Shown in pieces: positions 40,781 through 49,313 of a stretch of 64,000 nucleotides of DNA (its first letter is position 1; every line of letters starts with the position of its first letter). The translations under genes were made by a program, and so were the position numbers. The stretch covers positions 248,001-312,000 of the forward strand of contig CAVWNV010000011.1 of the NCBI GenBank assembly GCA_963756515.1, in the 5' to 3' direction. The notes beneath the pieces were generated by a model. It was not told the origin of the DNA, ran no database searches, and saw only the letters and a program-made list of their open reading frames with translations. The DNA is from Bog-756 sp963756515. Lineage in GTDB: Bacteria; Actinomycetota; Acidimicrobiia; Acidimicrobiales; RAAP-2.

Positions 40781-42880
40781 TCAGGGCTGCTTCGCCCCGG
40801 TCGGGCCGGCCGCGGCCCGCGCCTCGAGACCGAGCTCCTCCACGGTGGGGAGGATGCGGGACTGGAGCCACTCCCCGCCCGGCTCGGTGATGTGGATGCC
40901 GTCCGTGGTGCGTACGGTCAACCCGTCGACGACGGCCTGGTACCGACCATCGGGGTCGAGAATCTTGTTGACGTCGACCAGCGTGACCTGGCTGCTCCGT
41001 TGGTGCGCCACCTGCTCCAGCAGCCGGTTGAAGGCCGTGGCCCGGCCCGGGTCGTTCTCACTGAACGGGGTGCCGTTGGCCGCCTCCACGGACGGGTCCA
41101 TGTAGGGCATGGTGAACAGGGCCACCCTGGCCCCACCGGCGGTGAAGACATTGACGGCGACGTCGATCTCGTCGATGAGGTGGGCATCCCAGGCCGGATC
41201 GCCCACGTGGACCCACCGCCCCTGGTACAGGTGGTCGCTGACCTCCCAGCGGCCGATCTCCAGTCCGACCACGTCGGGGTGGAAGGTGGACACCCATCCC
41301 GACCACGTCGACCACCAGTCGACGCAACCCGGTGTGGCCGCGCCGACCTGGCCGTTGAGGTTGACGTCGACGTCGTCCAGATCGCAGCCCAGGGCACCCT
41401 CGTCGAGCTCGTCGACGCCGTACCGGCTGACATCGTCGACGCCGAGTCCCATGCCCATGGTCATGGCCACCGAGTCGCCGACGAGCAGGAACCGGACCGG
41501 ACCCGTGGCCGCGGCCGTCGGCGCCCCCGGGGTCGGGGTGGGGGGCTTCACGGCGTGGATGGCGCTCGACACCCCGGCGACCTGCTGGGCCGCACCGGCG
41601 GTGGCCACCGGGGCCACGGTGGCCACCACCAGCGCCGCCGCCGTACCCAGGGCGGCGGCGCCGGTCAGGGCCAGTCCTCTCATGCCCCGGAAAGCCCGCC
41701 CGGAACGGATCGGCTCCTCCACCAGGTAGAAGGAGGCGATGGCGGCGGTGAACGATGCCGCCAGTCGGGCCGCCAGCAGCTGGATCCCCAACAGGCCGGT
41801 GTGGGCATGGTCGATGACGAGGAACAACGGCCAGTGGTAGAGGTACAGCCCGTAGGAGATGCGCCCGGTGAAGACCAGCGGACGCAACGAGCAGAACCGG
41901 GCCAGCCACGACGTGGGCACGGTCACGCAGGTCACGATGACGGCGCCGGCGGCCACGGCCACCAGCAGGAACCCGCCCCGGTACAGCGTGGGGCTCTGGC
42001 CGGCCAGGGCGTGCCAGGCCCAGGCCAGGAAGACCGCCCCGACCACACCGGGCACGGCCCAGAGCCGGCGCTGGCGGACGGTGGCGGACCACCGGGCCGG
42101 CACGATGGAGAAGTCCCGACCGGCATGGGAGCCCACCGCACCGAGGAACGACCCGACCAGCAGCGCCTGAGCCCGGGTGTCGGTGCCGTAGTACAGGCGG
42201 TCGACGGAGAACCCGGCCGCGTACATGGTGCCCATCAGGAGGGCCGACGCAGCGGCGCCGACGCCGGCCACGAGGGCCAGCCTGGCCACGCCCCAGCGCT
42301 TGGCCACGAACAGGGCGACCAGGGGCCAGATCAGGTAGTACTGCTCCTCGACGGCCAGGGACCAGGTGTGGAGGAACGGTGACGGAGCGGCCGCCTGGGC
42401 GAAGTACCCCTGGTCGGAGAAGATGAAATGCCAGTTGGCCACATAGGCCAGCGTGGACAGCGCATCGTCCCGCACGGCGGCCACATCGATGGAGTTGCGA
42501 AAGGCGTAGGCGTAGGCGGCCACCCCGAGCACCAGCACGAACAGCGCGGGCAGGAGCCGACGGGCCCGCTGGGCCCAGAAGCGGCCCAGGCGGACGGTGC
42601 CCGACCGGGTCAGCTCGCGGCACAGGAGCGAGGTGATCAGGAATCCGGACAGGACGAAAAAGACGTCGACACCCAGCAGGCCGCCCCCGAACCAGCTGAC
42701 ACCGGCGTGGTAACAGAGCACCGCCATGACGGCGAAGGCCCGGATGCCGTCCAGGGCCGAGAACCGCTCGAGTGGGGCGGCCGGCCCGGCCGTCGAGGCG
42801 GGTGCCGCATCGGACGTCTCGGACGTCTCGGACGCATGGCCCGGGGCTGTGGCCGCGGCCTCGGGGGGGCGAGCGGTCAT
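40781..42880 (-). CDS. Acyltransferase-3 with C-terminal SGNH-like domain
   Basis: A membrane O-acyltransferase of 699 residues from ATG 42880 (GTG 42919 would add 13 residues). The acyltransferase domain has FSALDGIRAFAVMAVLCYH, VDVFFVLSGFLITSLL, SLAVEEQYYLIWP and YGLYLYHWP. A Pro/Thr linker leads to an SGNH-like domain (about 480-680) with GDSVAMTMG and a late DGIHIT that supplies the Asp and His. It likely acetylates a cell-wall or capsule sugar. It is the second of four such enzymes in the window and stands alone. Confidence 0.88.
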   Translation of the reverse strand: MTARPPEAAATAPGHASETSETSDAAPASTAGPAAPLERFSALDGIRAFAVMAVLCYHAGVSWFGGGLLGVDVFFVLSGFLITSLLCRELTRSGTVRLGRFWAQRARRLLPALFVLVLGVAAYAYAFRNSIDVAAVRDDALSTLAYVANWHFIFSDQGYFAQAAAPSPFLHTWSLAVEEQYYLIWPLVALFVAKRWGVARLALVAGVGAAASALLMGTMYAAGFSVDRLYYGTDTRAQALLVGSFLGAVGSHAGRDFSIVPARWSATVRQRRLWAVPGVVGAVFLAWAWHALAGQSPTLYRGGFLLVAVAAGAVIVTCVTVPTSWLARFCSLRPLVFTGRISYGLYLYHWPLFLVIDHAHTGLLGIQLLAARLAASFTAAIASFYLVEEPIRSGRAFRGMRGLALTGAAALGTAAALVVATVAPVATAGAAQQVAGVSSAIHAVKPPTPTPGAPTAAATGPVRFLLVGDSVAMTMGMGLGVDDVSRYGVDELDEGALGCDLDDVDVNLNGQVGAATPGCVDWWSTWSGWVSTFHPDVVGLEIGRWEVSDHLYQGRWVHVGDPAWDAHLIDEIDVAVNVFTAGGARVALFTMPYMDPSVEAANGTPFSENDPGRATAFNRLLEQVAHQRSSQVTLVDVNKILDPDGRYQAVVDGLTVRTTDGIHITEPGGEWLQSRILPTVEELGLEARAAAGPTGAKQP

Positions 42881-43083
42881 GCCCGGTACCGGAACGACCC
42901 CGCCCCTGTCACTGCGCACACCCCATGCTCACGATGATGTCCCCCTGCCCCGCAAGTCGGCCGGTAGATCCGACCACTCCACGGCGTCACCCCCATCAAC
43001 GGCGGCCCGTGGTCCCAGGGTCAGCCCCATTGATTGTAGGCCACGACCTGGGTTTGGGCCGTGACCGGGGCGTCCCGGGGACC

Positions 43084-43449
43084 CTAGAAACTCGGTACGT
43101 AGCCCCCGCGTCCCATGGACTCGCTCTCGAAGGGGTCGACCGACTCGTCCACGCCCCCCCGCACCTCGGTCACCCACGGCAGGCGGTCGTGCAGGATCCG
43201 GTCCACGCCGCCCTGCAGGGTCGACGCGCTCACGGCGCAGGAGCTGCACGCCCCCTGCAGCTGGACCTCGACCACGCCGGTGGCCACGTCGGCGAAGAGG
43301 AGGGCCAGATCGCCCCCGTCGGCCTGGACGGCGGGACGCATGAGCTCGATCAGGCTGTTGAGCTGGGCCAGCCTCTCCCCGCGTTCCTCATCGGTGAGCA
43401 CCGAACCGTCGGGTGCCCCGGTGCCCACGGCTTCCTGATCAGCGTCCAC
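43084..43449 (-). CDS. NifU C-terminal domain (Nfu-type) iron-sulfur protein
   Basis: GTG 43449, six bases after GAGGA, gives 121 residues. The Nfu fold shows LIELMRPAVQADGGDLALLF, then VVEVQLQGACSSCAVSASTLQGGVDRIL with C68 and C71 as the C-x-x-C that holds a bridging [4Fe-4S] cluster between two subunits. Nfu proteins carry clusters to target enzymes. A longer frame to 43965 runs through the LLM gene and is rejected. The acidic C-terminal tail (VDESVDPFESESMG) is common in actinobacterial members. Confidence 0.9.
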   Translation of the reverse strand: MDADQEAVGTGAPDGSVLTDEERGERLAQLNSLIELMRPAVQADGGDLALLFADVATGVVEVQLQGACSSCAVSASTLQGGVDRILHDRLPWVTEVRGGVDESVDPFESESMGRGGYVPSF

Positions 43450-43613
43450 AACTCGTCCTCTCGTCGACCACCCCGCGGCTCGGGGCCCATCCGGTCCATC
43501 CCGCTCCCCCATTCTGCCGCGTCGGGGGCCACCTTCGTACGCCGGCCCGACCGGGGGTTCGCCGACCGCGCCGGCGCGCCCCGGGGCCGGGCGCGACCCG
43601 TCGCGGTGGCGGT

Positions 43614-43619
43614 TACGAT
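43614..43619 (+). promoter_or_regulatory. -10 box TACGAT of the LLM-thiolase-KAS operon
   Basis: TACGAT lies five bases before GTG 43625 and eleven before ATG 43631, in the 175-base gap after the divergent Nfu gene. Confidence 0.4.
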
Positions 43620-43624
43620 GCCTT

Positions 43625-44629
43625 GTGCCCATGGAGCGTTCCGCCACTGTCCCGGGGACCACTGTTCCGGGGCCGATCGGGCTCATCCTGCCGACCTTCG
43701 TACAGGACACGGTTCCCCGATGGGCCGGCCCGCCGGAGCAGGGGGCCGACGCCGCCTCCGACCTGGCCGATCTGTGCCGTGACGCCGAACAGCTCGGGGC
43801 CGACGCCCTGTGGGCGTGCGACCACCTCTTCTGGCACGGCCCCACCCTCGACTGCCTGGTGACGTTGACCCTGGCCGCCGGGGCCACCCGGACCGCGGCC
43901 CTGGGCACGTGCGTGATCCAACTCCCCCTGCGCCAGGCCCCCGCCGTGGCCAAGCAGTCGGCCACCCTCCAGATCCTGTCGGGGGGACGGGTGATCCTGG
44001 GCGTGGGTGTGGGCAGCCACCCGGGTGAGTACGAACAGTCCGGGGTGGACTACCGCGACCGGGGCCGGCTCCTCGACGCCGGCATCGCCGAGCTCCGGCG
44101 CTCGTGGCGGTCGGGAGGGGGCAGCCCGGTCGGCGACGTCGATGCCGGGGGAGCGTCCCGCTACCGCCAGCTCCCCGAGCCCGCTCCCGTCCCGGTGTGG
44201 ATCGGAGGGTCATCCGAGGCCGCCCTGCGTCGGGCCGCCGCCCTCGGGGACGGATGGATGCCCCTCTACGTCCCTCCCCTCGAGTACGGAGACGCCGTGG
44301 AGCGCCTGGGGAAGGAGGTGGACCGGGCCGGCCGGCCCTCCGGTTCGGTGACCCCGGCCATGGTCCTGTTCGTCTCCATCGACGACGACCCCACGGTGGG
44401 ACGGCGACGGGGCACCCAGTGGATGTCCACCTTCTACGGCATCCCGGCCCGGGCCTTCGAACGCCACCTGATCAACGGGACCGCCGACGAGGTGGCCGGT
44501 GTCATCGCCGCCTACCTCGAGGCCGGGGCCGAGCACGTGGCGGTCTATGTGACCGAGGACCGACCCCTGGAACAGTTCGAACGTCTGGTGTCCGCACGCG
44601 CCGAGGCCAGCATCCCGGCCCGAAGATAG
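43625..44629 (+). CDS. LLM-class flavin-dependent oxidoreductase (F420-type)
   Basis: A 334-residue luciferase-like (beta/alpha)8 barrel: PIGLILPTFV, GADALWACDHLF, LGTCVIQLPLRQAPAVAKQSATLQILSGGR (split by a conserved turn) and GVGVGSHPGEYEQSGVDYRDRG, which match actinobacterial LLM enzymes using coenzyme F420 or FMN. GTG 43625 and ATG 43631 are both possible starts. It begins a four-gene run with thiolase, KAS III and a nucleotidyltransferase at gaps of 18, 20 and -4 bases. The reaction, probably a redox step on an acyl or ring substrate, is not known. Confidence 0.88.
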   Translation: MPMERSATVPGTTVPGPIGLILPTFVQDTVPRWAGPPEQGADAASDLADLCRDAEQLGADALWACDHLFWHGPTLDCLVTLTLAAGATRTAALGTCVIQLPLRQAPAVAKQSATLQILSGGRVILGVGVGSHPGEYEQSGVDYRDRGRLLDAGIAELRRSWRSGGGSPVGDVDAGGASRYRQLPEPAPVPVWIGGSSEAALRRAAALGDGWMPLYVPPLEYGDAVERLGKEVDRAGRPSGSVTPAMVLFVSIDDDPTVGRRRGTQWMSTFYGIPARAFERHLINGTADEVAGVIAAYLEAGAEHVAVYVTEDRPLEQFERLVSARAEASIPARR

Positions 44630-44647
44630 CGAGGAAGACGAGACTCC

Positions 44648-45829
44648 ATGGACCGCATCGCACACATCGTGGGCACCGGCATGACCGCCATGAACCGGAG
44701 GGACCGCACCGCCGTGGACATGGCCCACCAGGTGGTGGCCGAGGCCCTGGCTGACGCCCAGGTCGATCCGGCCGACGTCAACCTGGTGGTCTTCGGGAAT
44801 GCCACCGCCGGACGCCTCCTCGACCAGAGCTGCATCAGGGGCCAATCGTTCCTCCGCCGTTCCGGCCTTCGCAACGCCGGCATCGTCAACGTCGACAACT
44901 CCTGTGCCGGCGGTTCGTCGGCCCTCCACCTGGCCTCCCTGGCCACCCGGGCCGGCACCGGTACCGTCCTGGCCGTCGGCGTCGAGAAGATGTGGACCGG
45001 CGACCGGTCCGAGACCCTGGCCGGCATCGAGGACGGCGTCCCCCTCGCCGATCGGATCGATATGCACGATCGCCTCGAGAACCCGTCGGGTTCCGTGCTG
45101 ATGGCCCTCAATGCGGCCTGGACGGTCGACCTGATGGAAGAGCGGGGCGCCACCGTCGAGCAGTTCGCGGCGGCCTCGGTGAAAGCCCGCTGGCACGGGT
45201 CGCTCAATCCTCTGGCCCAGTTCCAGTCCACAGTCACCATGGAGGAGGTGCTCGAATCTCCGTCCATCGTGTGGCCCCTGACCCGGCTGATGTGCTCGTC
45301 CTTCACGGACGGGGCTGCCGCCGTGGTGCTCTCGTCCACGTCTCGGCCCGGTGCCCCGAAGATCAGAGCCAGCACGGTCCGGTCGGGCAACGGTGACCTC
45401 GACTATCACGAGCGCCTGGCCGAGGCGGGCGTGGCCGCCTGGGAGGATGCCGGCATCGACCCGGCCGACGTCGATCTCGTCGAACTGCACGACGCCACCA
45501 GCCCCGAGGAGCTCTACGCGCTCGAGACCCTCGGGTTCTTCAAGTCCGGCGATGCCGGACCGGCCACCGTGGCCGGAGCCACCACCATCGGAGGGTCGGC
45601 GGTCACCGTCAACCCCAGTGGGGGCCTCGTGGCCCGGGGTCACCCCCTCGGCGCCACCGGCATCGCCCAGGTGGTGGAGATCACCGCCCAACTGCGCAAC
45701 CAGGCCGGCCCGCGCCAGGTCGACGGGGCGCGACTGGCAGTGGCGGCCAACACAGGTGGCATGATCGTCAACGACGACAAACGGGCTGATGCGGCATTCA
45801 TCGGCATCCACGTACTCGAGGCAGGCTGA
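44648..45829 (+). CDS. Thiolase-family protein (SCP-x/acetyl-CoA acetyltransferase-like)
   Basis: A 393-residue thiolase-fold protein. The nucleophile region is NVDNSCAGGSSALHLA with C86; the SCP-x-type motif ELHDATSPEEL supplies the acidic/His site, and the C-terminal loop is GGLVARGHPLGATG. The second cysteine of classical degradative thiolases (CxG near the C-terminus) is not seen; the sequence ends LAVAANTGGMI. This pattern fits the SCP2-thiolase-like group used on bulky acyl-CoAs or in retro-Claisen steps. It sits between the LLM oxidoreductase and the KAS III gene. Confidence 0.88.
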   Translation: MDRIAHIVGTGMTAMNRRDRTAVDMAHQVVAEALADAQVDPADVNLVVFGNATAGRLLDQSCIRGQSFLRRSGLRNAGIVNVDNSCAGGSSALHLASLATRAGTGTVLAVGVEKMWTGDRSETLAGIEDGVPLADRIDMHDRLENPSGSVLMALNAAWTVDLMEERGATVEQFAAASVKARWHGSLNPLAQFQSTVTMEEVLESPSIVWPLTRLMCSSFTDGAAAVVLSSTSRPGAPKIRASTVRSGNGDLDYHERLAEAGVAAWEDAGIDPADVDLVELHDATSPEELYALETLGFFKSGDAGPATVAGATTIGGSAVTVNPSGGLVARGHPLGATGIAQVVEITAQLRNQAGPRQVDGARLAVAANTGGMIVNDDKRADAAFIGIHVLEAG

Positions 45830-45849
45830 GCCGTGACCACCACAGCATC

Positions 45850-46785
45850 ATGAACGGCGGGCGAGGAGGCATCGTTACCGGCTGGGGTATCGCCGTGCCC
45901 GAAAAGGTCGTGACCAACGCCGACCTGTCGGCGACCATGGACACCAACGATGAGTGGATCCGCGAGCGGACCGGCATCCGCGAGCGCCGCATCGGCGGGA
46001 CCACCTCCCAGCTGGCCATCGATGCCGGCCTGGCCGCATTGGAGAAGGCCGGACGGCGCCCCGACGAGATCGACGCGGTGATCCTGGCCACCACCACTCC
46101 GGACCAGATCGTCCCGGGCACGTCGGCCACGGTGCAGGACGGCATCGGTGTGCCGGGCGGGGCCTTCGATGTCAACGCGGCCTGCTCAGGATTTGTCTAC
46201 GCCCTGACCGTGGCCCACGGCATGCTGGCCATCGGGGCCGAACGACTGTTGGTCATCGGCTCGGAGACCCTGAGTCGGATCACCGACTGGGACGACCGTT
46301 CGGTAGCAGTGCTGGTGGGCGACGGAGCTGGCGCGGTGGTATTGGAGGCCGTGGACGGCCCGGGTCAACTGCTGTCGTGGAACCTCGGGGCCGACGGCTC
46401 GCTCCGCCATCTGCTCAAGTGCGATCACGGCGGCTTCCTCTACATGGACGGCAAGGAGATCTTCCGCAAAGCCGTCCGGGTGGTGGTGGACTCGGCCGAA
46501 CAGGCCATCGCGGAGGCCGGACTCACCGTCGCCGACATCGATCTGCTGGTCCCGCACCAGGCCAACCTCCGGATCATCAGCGCCGCCTGCCAGCGGCTGG
46601 GAATACCCGAAGAGAAGGCCGTGGTGGTCATCGACCGTTACGGCAACACCTCCTCGGCCTCCATCCCCCTGGCCCTCGTCGACGCCTTGGAGACGGGTCG
46701 GCTCAAACCAGGCCACCGGGTACTGCTCACCGGGTTCGGCGGCGGGATGACGTGGGCCAGTGCCGTGCTCCTCTGGGGCGGGTGA
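45850..46785 (+). CDS. Beta-ketoacyl-ACP synthase III (FabH-like)
   Basis: A 311-residue KAS III. The catalytic triad is visible: C112 (VNAACSGFVYAL), H236 (LVPHQANLRI) and N266 (RYGNTSSASIPLAL). The N-terminus TGWGIAVPEKVVTN and DEWIRERTGIRERR are standard FabH motifs. It could start fatty acid synthesis from acyl-CoA and malonyl-ACP, but its place beside a thiolase and an LLM oxidoreductase, not fabD/acpP, suggests a special acyl-condensing role. It overlaps the nucleotidyltransferase gene by four bases if that begins at 46782. Confidence 0.92.
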   Translation: MNGGRGGIVTGWGIAVPEKVVTNADLSATMDTNDEWIRERTGIRERRIGGTTSQLAIDAGLAALEKAGRRPDEIDAVILATTTPDQIVPGTSATVQDGIGVPGGAFDVNAACSGFVYALTVAHGMLAIGAERLLVIGSETLSRITDWDDRSVAVLVGDGAGAVVLEAVDGPGQLLSWNLGADGSLRHLLKCDHGGFLYMDGKEIFRKAVRVVVDSAEQAIAEAGLTVADIDLLVPHQANLRIISAACQRLGIPEEKAVVVIDRYGNTSSASIPLALVDALETGRLKPGHRVLLTGFGGGMTWASAVLLWGG

Positions 46786-47693
46786 TCGGGCCGATGGCGC
46801 CGACCCTGGTGGTGCTGGCCGCGGGCCAAGCCCGGCGTTTCGGCGGCTGCAAGCCGCTGGCGCCGATCGGTCCCCACGGCGAGGCGGTGATCGACCTCCT
46901 GGTGAGTGACGCGGTGACCGCCGGCTTCGGACGGGTGGTGCTGGTACTCCACCCCGAGACGGGTCCGGCCATCCGTTACCACGTCGAACAGTGCTGGCCT
47001 CCCGACGTCGAGGTCTCCTTTGCCGAGCAGCGCCTCCCGCTGGGAACCGTGCACGCCGTGCTGGCGGCCAAGCATCGGCTCGACATCGAGCGGTCGTTCG
47101 CCGTGTCCAATGCCGACGACGTCTACAGCGAATCGGCCATGATGCAGCTGGCCCGCCAGCTCGACTCGGGCCCGGCCGAGCATGCCTTGGTGGCGTACCA
47201 CCTCCGCTCCACCGTGACCACCGACGACCCGGTCACCCGGGGTGTCTGCGAGGTGGACGGCGAGGGGTACCTGACGGCGTTGACCGAGCGTCGCCAGGTC
47301 ACCCGTCATGAGGGTGACACCACCCTCAGCTCCGAGGACGGCATCGAGCCGGTGATCCTGCCCGGTGACGCACCCACATCGGTCAACCTGTGGGGGTTCC
47401 AGCCCGCCATCTGGCCGGTCTTCGAGTCGGCCATGGAGGCGTCGGGGCTGGACGAGGAGGCCCTGTTGGCGGTGGTGGCCACCGGGGGCGAGCTACCCAA
47501 GGCCGAGGTGCTCCTCCCCGACGTGGTGGCGGACATGGTGTCCGCCGGCACCGGGTTACCCGTTCGGGTGGTGGTCACCGAGGCCAAGATGGTCGGCGTC
47601 ACCCACGCCGCCGACCTGCCCGTGGTCGGAGCCGAACTGGCCCGCCAGGTGGCCTGGGGAATCCGACCCAGCCGGCTCTGGGTCGACGCCTGA
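46782..47693 (+). CDS. Nucleotidyltransferase-family protein
   Basis: A GT-A-like NTP transferase of 303 residues if it starts at GTG 46782 (GTGA overlap with the KAS III stop); ATG 46794 is an alternative. The N-terminal motif is LVVLAAGQARRFGGCKPLAPI, a variant of the GxGxR-K signature of sugar-1-phosphate nucleotidyltransferases, with VSNADDVY as the metal-binding acidic motif and LWGFQPAIWPVFE later. It should activate a sugar or other phosphate compound with an NTP. Its link to the preceding lipid-type enzymes is unclear. Confidence 0.82.
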   Translation: MIGPMAPTLVVLAAGQARRFGGCKPLAPIGPHGEAVIDLLVSDAVTAGFGRVVLVLHPETGPAIRYHVEQCWPPDVEVSFAEQRLPLGTVHAVLAAKHRLDIERSFAVSNADDVYSESAMMQLARQLDSGPAEHALVAYHLRSTVTTDDPVTRGVCEVDGEGYLTALTERRQVTRHEGDTTLSSEDGIEPVILPGDAPTSVNLWGFQPAIWPVFESAMEASGLDEEALLAVVATGGELPKAEVLLPDVVADMVSAGTGLPVRVVVTEAKMVGVTHAADLPVVGAELARQVAWGIRPSRLWVDA

Positions 47694-47784
47694 TCAGGTG
47701 TCGGATGGACGGTGGCGCGTGCGCCGACCCGGTCGCGCAACGGCCGGCCGGTGGTCTTCTCACCCACGATGGGGGTGAGGCCCC

Positions 47785-49134
47785 TCAACCAGGGTTCGAG
47801 CCGACGTCGGCGTTACCACCCGGGTCACCCAATGATCCATCGGGGTGGTCCGCGGTCGTACCGTCCGCCGACGGCGCCGCGGCCGCGGACTGGACATCCA
47901 GGTTGAGCGACGTGGCGCCACCCAACGACACCGTGCGGGCGCCGACCACCGCCATCCGCTCCTTCATGCGCAGGGCGGGACGCTCCAACAGGAACCACGA
48001 CAGCGCCGTGAACAACGATGTGGCCGCGGTGGCCACGACCACCCGGACGACGTAGTTCCATCCTCCGCCGTAGTAGCGCACGGCGAAGAACACCGGGAGG
48101 TGCCAGAGATAGAACGCGTAGGAAACCGTGCCCAGCACGACCAGCGGCTTGAACTGGAAGAAGGCTCGACCGATCCAGTCTCCGTCGGCCAGGGCCAGGA
48201 TCAGAATGGCGCATGCCACGTCGATGGCGTCGAAGCCGCCATCGTAGAGAAACGGGCCGCTGACACTGGCCAGGGGCAGACAGGCGAGCAGGAAGATGGT
48301 GGCGATCCAGGCCGCGGTGGGAAGGTAACGCCGGAATTCGCGACCACGGATCCAGAGGTGTGAGGCCAGTGCTCCGAAGAGGATGGAGTCGGCCCGGGTG
48401 TCCGTTCTCACGAAGAGGGCGTACCACGTCTGTACGCCGTGATACGAGAGCGCCCGGTGGACCCAGACCGCCACGATCAAGCCGATGAGGATGATCACCA
48501 CGGTCCGAAAGCTCCGCCAGATGGTCAGTACGAAGATCGTGGCCCACGGCCAGATCAGATAGAACTGCTCCTCGAACGAGAGCGACCAGACATGCTGGAG
48601 CCCGCTGGCGATGTTGCCACCGAATGCATTGGAGTTCAGGGCCAGCTTCCAGTTCGAGTAGTACAGACCGACGGACAGGAGCGACGTCCACTCCTCGTGG
48701 AACGAGATGCCGGTCAGTGCCGAGAACACGTATTGACCGCAGAGCATGAAGAACAGCGCAGGCAGGAGGCGGAGCGCTCTCCTCTTGTAGAAGGCACCGA
48801 TCAGGATGTGTCCCGTCTTGGCCTGTTCCCGCAAGAGAAGTGTCGTGATCAGGAATCCACTCAGCACGAAGAAGGCGTCGAGGGGAACCTCCGCACCGGG
48901 GACGACCAGGATCCTGGGAATCGGGAGGATGACCTCGGTGTGGGAGACGTAGACGATCAGTACGGCAATGCCGCGCAGACCGTCGAATCCGCGCACGTTG
49001 CCCAGTTGGCGGGTCTTGACGGTTGGCCCCTGCCCCAGATACCTGGGCGCGGTCGGCGTGGGCTCCGCCACCACGCTGGTAGGGGATCCGGGCCCGGATG
49101 GCGTGCCCGGCAGGGGATCGCTCGTGCTCTCCAT
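47785..49134 (-). CDS. Acyltransferase-3 family membrane protein
   Basis: A 449-residue O-acyltransferase without an SGNH domain. Motifs: VRGFDGLRGIAVLIVYVSHTE with the catalytic-type His, LDAFFVLSGFLITTLLL, SLSFEEQFYLIWP and YAFYLWHLP. About ten helices are predicted and the C-terminus is an Ala/Gly/Asp-rich soluble tail. ATG 49134 follows GGAGGGGAG. A probable -10 box TACTAT lies on the minus strand at 49244-49239, giving a leader of about 100 bases. Likely acylates a surface polysaccharide. Confidence 0.87.
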   Translation of the reverse strand: MESTSDPLPGTPSGPGSPTSVVAEPTPTAPRYLGQGPTVKTRQLGNVRGFDGLRGIAVLIVYVSHTEVILPIPRILVVPGAEVPLDAFFVLSGFLITTLLLREQAKTGHILIGAFYKRRALRLLPALFFMLCGQYVFSALTGISFHEEWTSLLSVGLYYSNWKLALNSNAFGGNIASGLQHVWSLSFEEQFYLIWPWATIFVLTIWRSFRTVVIILIGLIVAVWVHRALSYHGVQTWYALFVRTDTRADSILFGALASHLWIRGREFRRYLPTAAWIATIFLLACLPLASVSGPFLYDGGFDAIDVACAILILALADGDWIGRAFFQFKPLVVLGTVSYAFYLWHLPVFFAVRYYGGGWNYVVRVVVATAATSLFTALSWFLLERPALRMKERMAVVGARTVSLGGATSLNLDVQSAAAAPSADGTTADHPDGSLGDPGGNADVGSNPG

Positions 49135-49238
49135 CTCCCCTCCCTCACCGGATCGAGCCCGAGGGCCGTCCGGTTCACCCCTGTCGCGGCTTGCGACGGT
49201 GTCCGACTTCCGAGCTCACACCATTTCCACCCTGCGGC

Positions 49239-49244
49239 ATAGTA
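49239..49244 (-). promoter_or_regulatory. -10 box TACTAT of the acyltransferase gene
   Basis: TACTAT read on the minus strand, with a possible TTGCGA -35 nineteen bases upstream. Unlike most promoters here it is followed by a leader of about 100 bases and a real ribosome-binding site. Confidence 0.35.
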
Positions 49245-49313
49245 CCTGACCCCACTATTCGGTTCGCAATCCGGACCGGCCAGCCGACGGGGTGACGGAC
49301 ATCGGCGCCGCTC

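Noticed and set aside
43450..43965. Longer form of the Nfu protein starting at 43965
   Set aside because: It would cover the promoter and first third of the LLM gene; the extra residues are unlike any Nfu protein, and GTG 43449 has a proper ribosome-binding site.
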